A stretch of 64,000 bases of DNA, from positions 496,001 through 560,000 of the forward strand of contig CAXXDH010000002.1 in assembly GCA_963677785.2 (NCBI GenBank), read 5' to 3'. This document shows positions 33,465-41,682 of the stretch, in pieces. Origin of the DNA: G963665495 sp963677785 (GTDB lineage Bacteria > Desulfobacterota > Desulfovibrionia > Desulfovibrionales > Desulfovibrionaceae). The notes below the pieces were generated by a model. That model was not told the DNA's origin. It saw nothing but the letters and a program-made list of their open reading frames with translations, and did not search any database. The translations under genes and the position numbers were made by a program. How positions within the stretch are numbered: position 1 is the stretch's first letter; every line of letters starts with the position of its first letter.

Positions 33465-35897
33465 ATGACAGATTTTCGACAGGCGATCAACAGTAACCGG
33501 ATACTTGTTTTTGACGGCGGCATGGGAACATTGCTGCAGGATATGGGGATGCCGAGCGGTATTTCTCCAGAGCTGTTCGCTTTGTCGCGTCCGGACGCCT
33601 TGAAAACCGTTCACGACGCGTATCTTGAGGCCGGCTCCATGGTCATAACAACTAATACCTTCGGCGGTACGGGTTTCAAGCTTGGTCCGGACGTCGATGT
33701 GGAAGATCTGAACTGCCGTATGGCGGCTGTGGCCAGGGAAGCGGCAGGCGACCGCGCCTGGGTGGCCGGGGGCGTGGGACCGACGGGAAAATTCGTCAAG
33801 CCCCTGGGGGAATTGACCTTCAGAGAGCTGGTGGAGGCATTCAAAGCGCAAATCAAAGGTCTTGCCAGGGGTGGTGCGGATGTTGTTATTTGTGAGACCC
33901 ATTTTGATCTCGCCGAAATCAGGGCCGCGGTGATGGCCGCGCACGAATGCTGCGAACTGCCGGTAATCGCCTCCATGACCTTTGACGGCGGAAGCAGTCT
34001 CACAGGCACGCCGCCTCTGACTTTTGTCGATACCATGCAGAACATGGGCGTGGACATGATTTCCGTCAACTGCAGCAGCGGCCCTGATGAGTTCGTCCCT
34101 TTGATGCAGGAGATGCTCCCCCGGCTCCGGACGCCGCTGTTGTTGTATCCCAATGCGGGGCTTCCTGAACTCAGGGACGGGCAGACCGTTTTTCCCATGA
34201 CGCCAGATGTATTCGCTGAAAAAATGCTAGCGCTGGTCGAATTGGGAGCCAAAGGCGTCGGTGGATGTTGCGGCACCACGCCCGAGCACATCGCCAAGCT
34301 GGCCAAGGCTGTTGAAGGTCTGGAAGCGCGCGAACGGCAGCCCGCCGAGCCTGACGGGCTGGTGATTACTTCGCGGATGCAGTCTGTGACGTTCACACCC
34401 GGTTCTCCATGCCGCTGCATTGGCGAGCGGATCAATCCCACGGGCAAAAAACAGCTGACTGCCGAGCTGCAGTCCGGCCAGTTGAGCGAGGCGTTGCGCC
34501 TGGCCAAGGAGCAAGTTGACGCCGGAGCGCCCGTGCTTGACGTCAACGTGGGAGCGCCCATGGTGGATGAACCCGCCTTGCTTCCGGTGCTAGTGGAAAG
34601 GCTTGTGGAGCAGTTTCCCCTGCCTCTGACGTTGGATTCCGCCAACCCGGAGGCCATCGCCGCCGCTTTGAACAGCTATCCGGGATCGCCTCTGGTGAAC
34701 TCCATCAGTGGTGAAAAAGGGCGTATGGAAAAGGCGGGGCCGTTGTGCAAATTGTATGGCGCGCCGTTTATTCTTCTGGCCATCGAAGGGAGCAAACTGC
34801 CTGTTACCGCCTCGGAAAAAATCGCAATCATTGAACGGCTCTATGAGCAGGCATTGGCCATGGGCATTCCCAAACGGTTGATGATCGTCGATATTCTGGC
34901 TCTGGCCGTCTCCTCCAAGCCCGAAGCCGCCAGACATTGTCTGGAAACCATCCGCTATTGCTCGCAGACGCTCGGACTGCCGACAGTGTGCGGGCTGTCC
35001 AATGTATCCTTTGGATTGCCTGCGCGCGAGTTGTTGAACAGCACGTTTTTGACCATGGGCATTGCCAGCGGAATGAGCGGATGCATCGCAAACCCCTCAT
35101 CCGTTCGTATTCAGGAGGCTCTTGCCGCCTCGGAAGCCCTGCTTGGCAGGGATCTGCAGGCCGCGTCATTTATTTCCGGTTACAACAGCTGGAAAAGCGG
35201 CGGGCTGCCCGGAGGCGCTGCCGCATCCGGCAAAAGCGCAGGGGGGGCGCAGGTAACGGACATTAAATCCGCGGTGGTTGCCGGTGAAAAGGACCGGATG
35301 CCCGACTTGGTGAAACAATATCTTGAAAAAGGTTCGTCGCCCTTTGAAATCGTCAATGATTTTCTCATCCCCGGCATCACTCTGGTGGGTGAAAAGTACG
35401 AAAAAAAAGAATATTATCTTCCGCAGTTGTTGCTGAGCGCTGAAACCATGCAACTGGCATTCGGGTTGCTCAAGCCGCTGATGGAAAAAGAGTCCGCGAA
35501 GGTGCAGAAACCCGTGGTCATCATGGCCACGGTGGAAGGCGATATCCACGACATCGGCAAGAATATCGTGATTCTTATGATGCGCAACCATGGCTTCGAA
35601 GTGGTCGACCTGGGCAAAGATGTGGCCGCGGATCTCATCGTCCGTACGGCTGAGGAAAAAAGGGCAGTGTTGATCGGTCTGTCTGCCTTGATGACCACCA
35701 CCATGGTAAAAATGGAAGAAACCGTGAAGCTGGTGCGCGACCGCAAATTGAAAATTAAAATTATGATCGGCGGCGCGGTCGTGACAGAGTCGTATGCAAA
35801 ATCTATCGGGGCGGACGGCTATGCGGCCGATGCCGTAGACGCCGTACGCCAGGCGAAAAAATTGCTCCAACATTCGGGCGAGGCTGAACATGCGTAA
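33465..35897 (+). CDS. metH: Cobalamin-dependent methionine synthase, short form
   Basis: An 810-residue enzyme that moves a methyl group from methyltetrahydrofolate through cobalamin to homocysteine. The homocysteine domain (about 1-300) starts LVFDGGMGTLLQDMG, with zinc cysteines in SVNCSSGP and VGGCCGTTPEH. The folate domain (about 310-570) has GERINPTGKK and DVNVGAPMVDE. A helical cap and a cobalamin domain follow, with DIHDIGKN, whose His (about 694) binds cobalt. The C-terminal SAM-dependent reactivation domain of the E. coli enzyme (1227 residues) is absent. GGAG six bases upstream selects the ATG at 33465. The next gene overlaps it by eight bases. Confidence 0.95.
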   Translation: MTDFRQAINSNRILVFDGGMGTLLQDMGMPSGISPELFALSRPDALKTVHDAYLEAGSMVITTNTFGGTGFKLGPDVDVEDLNCRMAAVAREAAGDRAWVAGGVGPTGKFVKPLGELTFRELVEAFKAQIKGLARGGADVVICETHFDLAEIRAAVMAAHECCELPVIASMTFDGGSSLTGTPPLTFVDTMQNMGVDMISVNCSSGPDEFVPLMQEMLPRLRTPLLLYPNAGLPELRDGQTVFPMTPDVFAEKMLALVELGAKGVGGCCGTTPEHIAKLAKAVEGLEARERQPAEPDGLVITSRMQSVTFTPGSPCRCIGERINPTGKKQLTAELQSGQLSEALRLAKEQVDAGAPVLDVNVGAPMVDEPALLPVLVERLVEQFPLPLTLDSANPEAIAAALNSYPGSPLVNSISGEKGRMEKAGPLCKLYGAPFILLAIEGSKLPVTASEKIAIIERLYEQALAMGIPKRLMIVDILALAVSSKPEAARHCLETIRYCSQTLGLPTVCGLSNVSFGLPARELLNSTFLTMGIASGMSGCIANPSSVRIQEALAASEALLGRDLQAASFISGYNSWKSGGLPGGAAASGKSAGGAQVTDIKSAVVAGEKDRMPDLVKQYLEKGSSPFEIVNDFLIPGITLVGEKYEKKEYYLPQLLLSAETMQLAFGLLKPLMEKESAKVQKPVVIMATVEGDIHDIGKNIVILMMRNHGFEVVDLGKDVAADLIVRTAEEKRAVLIGLSALMTTTMVKMEETVKLVRDRKLKIKIMIGGAVVTESYAKSIGADGYAADAVDAVRQAKKLLQHSGEAEHA

Positions 35898-36429
35898 CTT
35901 GTTGATAGTACTGAGTTGTCTTTTTGTTCTGGTTGTAACGGACAATGCGCAGGCATTGCAGGCCGGGCCGCCACCTACCGTCGGCTATATGAAACTTTTC
36001 AGGGAGATTAACGAAGCAAAGGGAAAAATTGTACTGATCAATTTTTTCGCCACCTGGTGTGGGCCGTGCAAGCTGGAAATTCCAGGGCTGATGGCCTTGC
36101 GCAAATTGTATCCGGAAAAAGAGATTCGTATGATCGGCGTGTCCATGGATACGGATTACGGACAGTTGCGCGCCTATTTACAACAAACGCCTGTAAATTA
36201 CACCGTATATCATGCCGACGCGCAGGTCGCACAAATTTTCCAGGTGGGCTCGCTTCCCAAAATGCTGGTGTACGACCAAAAAGGAACACTTGTGGTGAAT
36301 CACAGCGGATTTCTCGCCCCGGAGCAGCTCAAAAACGTGCTGGACAGGCTGGTAGGGGAGCATACGCCAGGCAATGCAGGCCGGCCGGTGTCAACGCAGC
36401 AACAGACCGCGGCACAGGGTAATCAATGA
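35890..36429 (+). CDS. TlpA-like periplasmic thiol-disulfide protein
   Basis: A 179-residue exported thioredoxin-fold protein. Residues 1-22 are a signal peptide. The TlpA/ResA pattern is clear: KGKIVLINFFATWCGPCKLEIPG (the active-site Cys57-Gly-Pro-Cys60), RMIGVSMDTDY, and the cis-proline loop VGSLPKMLVYDQKG. It would reduce or oxidise exported cysteine proteins, for example during cytochrome c maturation. It overlaps the end of metH by eight bases and its stop overlaps argA, so it lies in a metH-tlpA-argA operon. A Gln/Thr-rich tail is at the C-terminus. Confidence 0.9.
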   Translation: MRNLLIVLSCLFVLVVTDNAQALQAGPPPTVGYMKLFREINEAKGKIVLINFFATWCGPCKLEIPGLMALRKLYPEKEIRMIGVSMDTDYGQLRAYLQQTPVNYTVYHADAQVAQIFQVGSLPKMLVYDQKGTLVVNHSGFLAPEQLKNVLDRLVGEHTPGNAGRPVSTQQQTAAQGNQ

Positions 36430-36893
36430 GCATGTATTATATTCGCAAGGCAAGGGTTGATGACGTAAAAGTCATCCACGGCTTGTTGACGCTTTTTGGC
36501 AACAAAGGCCTGTTGCTGCCGCGCTCGTATAACGAATTATACAGCCGCCTGCGTGAACTATTCGTAGTCTCGCCGCTGGATTCTGGAGAAATCAAAGGGT
36601 GCTGCGCACTCTCCATTGTCTGGGAGGACTGGGCCGAGATACGTTCCCTGGCCATCGATCCGGATATGCACGGCAAGGGCTGGGGAAAACGGCTCGTGGA
36701 AGCCTGCCTGAGCGAGGCCCTGACTTTGGGCATTTTTCGCATATTCACCCTGACGACTACGCCGGCTTTTTTTTCCAAAGTGGGATTCAAGGATGTGGAT
36801 AAAAATATTTTGCCGCAGAAAATCTGGGTGGATTGTATCCATTGTCCGAAGTTTCCGGATTGCGATGAGGTCGCCATGCTGATGGAACTGTGA
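36426..36893 (+). CDS. argA: Short-form N-acetylglutamate synthase (GNAT)
   Basis: A 155-residue GNAT acetyltransferase. The acetyl-CoA loop reads DPDMHGKGWGKRLVEACL. The C-terminal IWVDCIHCPKFPDCDEVAML is typical of the short ArgA group that makes N-acetylglutamate at the start of arginine synthesis, rather than of generic GNAT proteins. It lacks the kinase-like domain of long ArgA, as expected in many bacteria. The ATG at 36426 overlaps the tlpA-like stop (ATGA). The four cysteines in the C-terminal motif may bind metal, which I infer from spacing. Confidence 0.82.
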   Translation: MSMYYIRKARVDDVKVIHGLLTLFGNKGLLLPRSYNELYSRLRELFVVSPLDSGEIKGCCALSIVWEDWAEIRSLAIDPDMHGKGWGKRLVEACLSEALTLGIFRIFTLTTTPAFFSKVGFKDVDKNILPQKIWVDCIHCPKFPDCDEVAMLMEL

Positions 36894-37054
36894 GTTTTTC
36901 CGCTGCCCTGCTATTTTTGGGCGTATGCATGATTGATTTCATCGTCATTTCAGGGTATGACCACAGACAAGAAAAGATCTAGATAAAGTCTTGCAATTAC
37001 TTCCTCAAGAGATGCGCTGATGCACATTAGCTGCCACCGGAGACGGGTGCGAAT

Positions 37055-37999
37055 ATGCTGATACAATGTCCCAACTGTGCCACCAAATACAACTTTCCTG
37101 AAGACAAATTTAAGAAAGTCGGCAAGGTGCGCTGCACTGTCTGCAAGGAAGTGTTCGAACTTTCCACCGAACATGTGGTCGAATCCGCTCCGGCCCCAGA
37201 GCCGGAACCAGCTCCGAAGCCCAGACCTGAACCGCGTTCCGGCGACAAGGCCGATGTCGATATGTCCATGCTTGAGGACCCATTCGATGATGACAAGCCG
37301 GGAAAGGAACAAAAAGGCGAGTCCTTATTCGAAATGGATGGCGCCGGGGATTCGTCCGTAGCCGACGAGTTCAATCTGGATGGAGATTCGGACCTGTCTT
37401 TCGACATAGACGGGAAAAAATCCAAAAAGCGGAAAAAGGGTAAGAAAAAAGCAAAGTCCGGTTCTTCCAAAAAAATGCTTATTGCCGTCAGCGTCATCCT
37501 GTTTCTGTTGGTGGCGGCAGCTGGCGTTTATTTTTTTGTTCCTCTGGATTTTCTTTCTGCAACCAAGGAAGAGGCCAAGCCGGAAAAAGTGTTTACCACA
37601 GAGCAGATCAAAAATTTTTCCTTGCAGGACGTCAGGCAGTATTATGTTGACAACGAACACAGCGGCAAGCTGTTCGTGATTCAGGGCAAGGTGGTCAATA
37701 ATTTTTCCAGCCCCAAGGAACTCATCAAAATTGAAGCCAATCTGTTTGACAAGAACGGCGTAATCGTCGTTTCCAAGCGTCAGTACTGCGGCAATACCGT
37801 TTCCTTGTACCAGCTTGAAACTCTGCGGGAGAAGGAGCTGGAATCGGTCATCAACAACAAGGTCGGCATTCTCACGGCCAATACCAATATTCCTCCCGGC
37901 GGGGATGTTCAGTTCGTGGTGGTTTTCCCCAGCCCGCCGGACAGTGTTGAAGAATTCGGCGTTCAGGTGGTGGAAGCCAAAGATCCGCCCAAAAAATAA
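37055..37999 (+). CDS. Zinc-ribbon/DUF3426 membrane protein
   Basis: A 314-residue protein. Residues 1-40 form an MJ0042-type zinc ribbon (MLIQCPNCATKYNFPEDK, RCTVCKEVF). An acidic, proline-rich linker runs to about 125 and a lysine-rich patch to 142. A single membrane helix follows (LIAVSVILFLLVAAAGVYFFV). The exported part is the DUF3426 domain, with LFVIQGKVVNNFSSPKELIKI and NTNIPPGGDVQFVVVFPSPP. The zinc ribbon would be cytoplasmic and DUF3426 periplasmic. The role is unknown in the family. The start at 37055 has GGAG 15 bases before it, a long spacing. radA follows. Confidence 0.82.
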   Translation: MLIQCPNCATKYNFPEDKFKKVGKVRCTVCKEVFELSTEHVVESAPAPEPEPAPKPRPEPRSGDKADVDMSMLEDPFDDDKPGKEQKGESLFEMDGAGDSSVADEFNLDGDSDLSFDIDGKKSKKRKKGKKKAKSGSSKKMLIAVSVILFLLVAAAGVYFFVPLDFLSATKEEAKPEKVFTTEQIKNFSLQDVRQYYVDNEHSGKLFVIQGKVVNNFSSPKELIKIEANLFDKNGVIVVSKRQYCGNTVSLYQLETLREKELESVINNKVGILTANTNIPPGGDVQFVVVFPSPPDSVEEFGVQVVEAKDPPKK

Positions 38000-38041
38000 T
38001 TCCGCCCGCCTGCGGTGGGCGCAACCCTCCGGAGGCCTTTC

Positions 38042-39379
38042 TTGCGCAACAAGCCCGAGTATGTTTGTTCCGAATGTGGTGCCGTGTCGCTGCAGTGGCA
38101 TGGCCAGTGTCCGCGGTGCAAAAGCTGGAACACTCTGGAACAGCGCGTCAAGATCAAGCCCGGACGCAGATTGTCCGGCGTATCCGCAGAAGCTGCCCGG
38201 CCCGTATCCCTCAGTTCTCTAGAGATAGAACCCTATCAGACGCATGCCACCAATATTCCGGGTCTGGACCGGATATTCGGTTCCGGCTTGCAGGCCGGAG
38301 GGGCCGTGCTTCTGGGCGGCGCGCCCGGAGTCGGCAAGTCCACGCTTCTGCTGCAGCTTGCCGGAAACCTGGGTGCCGCAGGCGCGCCGGTCTGGTATTG
38401 TTCGGGCGAGGAATCCCTGCATCAGATCAAAAGCCGCGCCGAACGCCTGGGCGTGGTGGCGCCGGAAGTACGGGCCATTGCCACGTCACAGGTGGAAGAC
38501 GTCATGCACTCGCTGGAAAACGAGCAGCCCGTGTTGTTGATTGTGGACTCCGTACAGACCCTGACCTCGGCGCGTACGGACGGACTTCCAGGCAGTGTGA
38601 GCCAGGTCCGGGCCGTGGCCGCGGAACTTGTGGAGATGGCCAAATCAAAGGGGATCGCCCTACTGCTGGTGGGGCATGTGACCAAGGACGGACACATTGC
38701 CGGTCCCAAGCTGTTGGAACACATGGTGGATACGGTCTTGTCTCTCGAAGGGGAGGGGCACCAGCCGTACCGTTTGCTGCGCGTTTTGAAGAATCGCTTT
38801 GGACCTGCGCAGGAACTGCTGGTCTTCGAAATGGGGGCGCAGGGCATGCGGCCGGTGGAAGATCCGTCGACCTTGTTCATTGATGCGCGCAATCCGACGC
38901 TTTCGGGGGCGGCCCTGGTGATGGCTGTGGATGGACGGCGTCCTTTCCTGGTGGAGACGCAGGCCCTGGTGAGCAGGAGTTTTCTGGCTATCCCGCGGCG
39001 GGCGGGGCTCGGATTCGACGTCAACCGTTTGCATCTGCTCCTGGCCGTGATGGAAAAACGGCTGCAATTGAACATGGGTCAGGTGGATATCTACGCCAAA
39101 ATCGGAGGCGGGCTGCGGATGCAGGATCCGGGGTTGGACCTGGGGCTGACGGCGGCCGTGCTCTCCTCTTTATATGACATTCCGCTACCCGAACGCAGTG
39201 TCTTCTGGGGAGAAGTGGATCTCAACGGTCAGATTCGTCCGGTAGACGGCCATGACCTGCGGATCAGCCAGGCAAAACGGCTGGGCTACGATCCTATCAT
39301 CTGTCCGCGCGTTGCTGGAGAGCGGGGTGTCGAAACGCTGCAAGAACTTCAAGGGGCCTTATTCGGCAAGTCCGGCTAA
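38042..39379 (+). CDS. radA: DNA repair protein RadA
   Basis: A 445-residue protein of full family length. It carries the N-terminal zinc finger YVCSECGAVSLQWHGQCPRC, the Walker A loop GGAPGVGKSTLLLQL, the RadA-specific KNRFGP motif and a C-terminal Lon-like domain (GGLRMQDPGLDLGLTAAVLS). RadA promotes branch migration in recombination. The best start is TTG at 38042, because GGAGG lies seven bases upstream and the zinc finger follows within 12 residues. A GTG nine codons earlier is less likely. It follows the DUF3426 gene by about 40 bases. Confidence 0.94.
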   Translation: MRNKPEYVCSECGAVSLQWHGQCPRCKSWNTLEQRVKIKPGRRLSGVSAEAARPVSLSSLEIEPYQTHATNIPGLDRIFGSGLQAGGAVLLGGAPGVGKSTLLLQLAGNLGAAGAPVWYCSGEESLHQIKSRAERLGVVAPEVRAIATSQVEDVMHSLENEQPVLLIVDSVQTLTSARTDGLPGSVSQVRAVAAELVEMAKSKGIALLLVGHVTKDGHIAGPKLLEHMVDTVLSLEGEGHQPYRLLRVLKNRFGPAQELLVFEMGAQGMRPVEDPSTLFIDARNPTLSGAALVMAVDGRRPFLVETQALVSRSFLAIPRRAGLGFDVNRLHLLLAVMEKRLQLNMGQVDIYAKIGGGLRMQDPGLDLGLTAAVLSSLYDIPLPERSVFWGEVDLNGQIRPVDGHDLRISQAKRLGYDPIICPRVAGERGVETLQELQGALFGKSG

Positions 39380-39552
39380 GGGCTGTCTCAGCTTATTTCA
39401 CCCGAAAAAATGTTGAAAATTGGAAAAAGGCATTGACGTAAAAAGTCTTTTCCTCAATGCTATACGCAAGCGTAATATTTTGTTATGTTGTGCAAATATG
39501 GCATAGCTGCTACTAGTAGGAAAGATATCTAAAAAGCATATCGGGGTGAGAG

Positions 39553-41628
39553 ATGTCGGAATCCAAGATGTTACGGGGACATGGTATTGTATGGGGGCTT
39601 GGAGTTGTCATCAGCTTATTTCCAATTGCCGCGTTTGCTGTCGCAGCCTGGTGGGCTGCGATTGCCGCAGCCGTAATTGGCATCGTCTTGACCGGGGTTA
39701 TGGTTGCTTTGCTGAAAAAAGCGGATGCTCCTTTGCAAGCGGTTGTCGAAGAAGCCGCTCGTGAAAATTCCACAGTGAAACTCACATCTCTTGCGGGCGA
39801 TGACCCTCTGGCCGGGCAGCTTGCCGGTATTTTCGAGCAGAGTCGGGAATCCGTTGCGCTGTGGCGTTCGGCGCTGATGCGGTTGGGCACGCCTTTGATC
39901 ATTACCGACGGCAATGGTAAAATAGTTCTGGCCAACGATGCCATGGGGGCTTTGCTGGGCCGGGCGGCAGAGCAACTGATCGGTGAAACCGGGAGCAGGA
40001 TTTTTGCCGGGAATGGTGGTGCTGCCTTTGACGCAGCCCTTGGTGGTGCAGAAAAGAACGGCATTGAAATCAATTGGGAAATCAAAGGGAATACTATAAG
40101 CGCTTTTTTCTGGGCTGCTCCTTTGGGAAAACAAAACAATCCTCCGGGAGTGGTGGCTGCAGCGGCGGATGTCAGCGTGTTCAACAATCGCTTTGAGGCC
40201 TTGGAAAAACAGCAGGGCGAACTTGTTGCCAGCGGCAGCGGCATCAGCGATCTGGCCCAGAAGGTCGCTTCCGCCTCCGAGGAATTATCCGCCTCTGCGG
40301 ACGAACTGGCCAGCGGTGCACAGCGCCAGAGGGGCCAGGCCGATTCCGTGGCCACTGCCATGGAGGAAATGACGGCCACCGTACTGGAAGTGGCGCAGAA
40401 TGCATCGGCAACGGCGGAAGTGGCGGGAGAGGCGCAGGACGCCGCACGCGAGGGCGTGGACCTGGTTTCGCGAGCTGTTACCGGGATCAACAGCGTTTCC
40501 ACCTCGGCTGCGGAGCTCTCGCAGGTCCTTTCCCAGCTTGACGGGCAGGCTGGTGAAATCGGCCGTATCATCAATGTGATCAACGATATCGCGGACCAGA
40601 CCAACCTTTTGGCTTTGAACGCGGCCATTGAAGCGGCCAGAGCAGGAGAGGCCGGACGCGGATTCGCTGTAGTGGCCGATGAAGTCCGTAAGCTTGCGGA
40701 AAAGACCATGACCGCGACCAAGGAAGTGGAACAGGCCATTCGGACGATCCAGAGCAGTTCGCACGAGGCCATGAATTCCATGGAGCAGACTGAGCGTCAG
40801 GTGCAGGAGAGTACGAACCTCTCCAATCAGGCCGGAGATGCACTGCAGCAGATTATGACCCAGATAGACGACATGGTGATGCGCGTATCGCAAATCGCCA
40901 CCGCTGCGGAAGAACAGTCCGCGGCAGCTGAAGAGATCAACCAGAATGTGGAAGAAATCGCGCGGATTACCATGGAAGCGGAAGAAGGCTCTATCCAGTC
41001 CGCGGAAGCTACCCGTTCGCTGGCGGAGCTTTCTCAGGAGCTTTTGACGCTATCGTTGGACATGAGCGGAACCTCCCAGGACAGCAGCAAACTCTGGAAA
41101 TCCAGCGGCCAGATGCGCGGCGTTTTGCCTAAACTGATGCAGGATTTTATCAGGGAACAGCACGGCGATGCGCTTCTCGGTAAGGTTTCCGGGCTTATGG
41201 GAAATCCTGTCTTTTTACCCACATCCAATTACCCGGATAAGGTACTGCATCAAATGGCGAGCATAGTGGAGGATTTTACCGGACGTCCTCTCAAGGAAAC
41301 AATGAAGGACTTTGGTCATTATACCGTTCCGCAATTTTACAAGATGTACCAAAGCTATTTTCGGGAAAAGAATTTGAAAAAGTTCTTCCTGAGTATCGAT
41401 GATTTGCATAAAAAATTGACCAAAGATTATCCGGGCATCAATCCGCCTAAGTTCAGCTATGATGATCAGGGGAACGCTCTTATCATGACCTACCAATCCG
41501 ATCGTGGTCTGTTCCATTATTTTGAAGGGATTTTGTACGGGGCTGCCGACTTTTTGAAAGGGAAGATATCCGTAAATATAACTGTCCTGGACAGTGCAAG
41601 AGCGCAGGCGACGATCAAGTTTCTTTAG
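39553..41628 (+). CDS. Methyl-accepting chemotaxis protein with C-terminal H-NOX haem domain
   Basis: A 691-residue receptor. Residues about 10-55 form two short membrane helices with almost no periplasmic loop. A PAS domain lies at about 100-200 (GTPLIITDGNGKIVLANDAM). The signalling hairpin has IADQTNLLALNAAIEAARAG. After residue 520 comes an H-NOX domain: SIDDLHKKLTK gives the proximal haem ligand His619, GINPP the conserved prolines, and YQSDR (647-651) the YxSxR haem-propionate motif. Tyr656 aligns with distal Tyr140 of the T. tengcongensis H-NOX, which favours oxygen binding. It would report O2 or NO to the CheA encoded downstream. GGGGTGAG precedes the ATG. Confidence 0.93.
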   Translation: MSESKMLRGHGIVWGLGVVISLFPIAAFAVAAWWAAIAAAVIGIVLTGVMVALLKKADAPLQAVVEEAARENSTVKLTSLAGDDPLAGQLAGIFEQSRESVALWRSALMRLGTPLIITDGNGKIVLANDAMGALLGRAAEQLIGETGSRIFAGNGGAAFDAALGGAEKNGIEINWEIKGNTISAFFWAAPLGKQNNPPGVVAAAADVSVFNNRFEALEKQQGELVASGSGISDLAQKVASASEELSASADELASGAQRQRGQADSVATAMEEMTATVLEVAQNASATAEVAGEAQDAAREGVDLVSRAVTGINSVSTSAAELSQVLSQLDGQAGEIGRIINVINDIADQTNLLALNAAIEAARAGEAGRGFAVVADEVRKLAEKTMTATKEVEQAIRTIQSSSHEAMNSMEQTERQVQESTNLSNQAGDALQQIMTQIDDMVMRVSQIATAAEEQSAAAEEINQNVEEIARITMEAEEGSIQSAEATRSLAELSQELLTLSLDMSGTSQDSSKLWKSSGQMRGVLPKLMQDFIREQHGDALLGKVSGLMGNPVFLPTSNYPDKVLHQMASIVEDFTGRPLKETMKDFGHYTVPQFYKMYQSYFREKNLKKFFLSIDDLHKKLTKDYPGINPPKFSYDDQGNALIMTYQSDRGLFHYFEGILYGAADFLKGKISVNITVLDSARAQATIKFL

Positions 41629-41682
41629 AGATAAGCGACCATCTTGCCGAGTAATGCGAAAACATTGAGACGAGTATTTGCC

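Noticed and set aside
39513..40781. Minus-strand 422-codon frame opposite the H-NOX receptor
   Set aside because: Serine/alanine-rich translation typical of the reverse of an MCP signalling domain.
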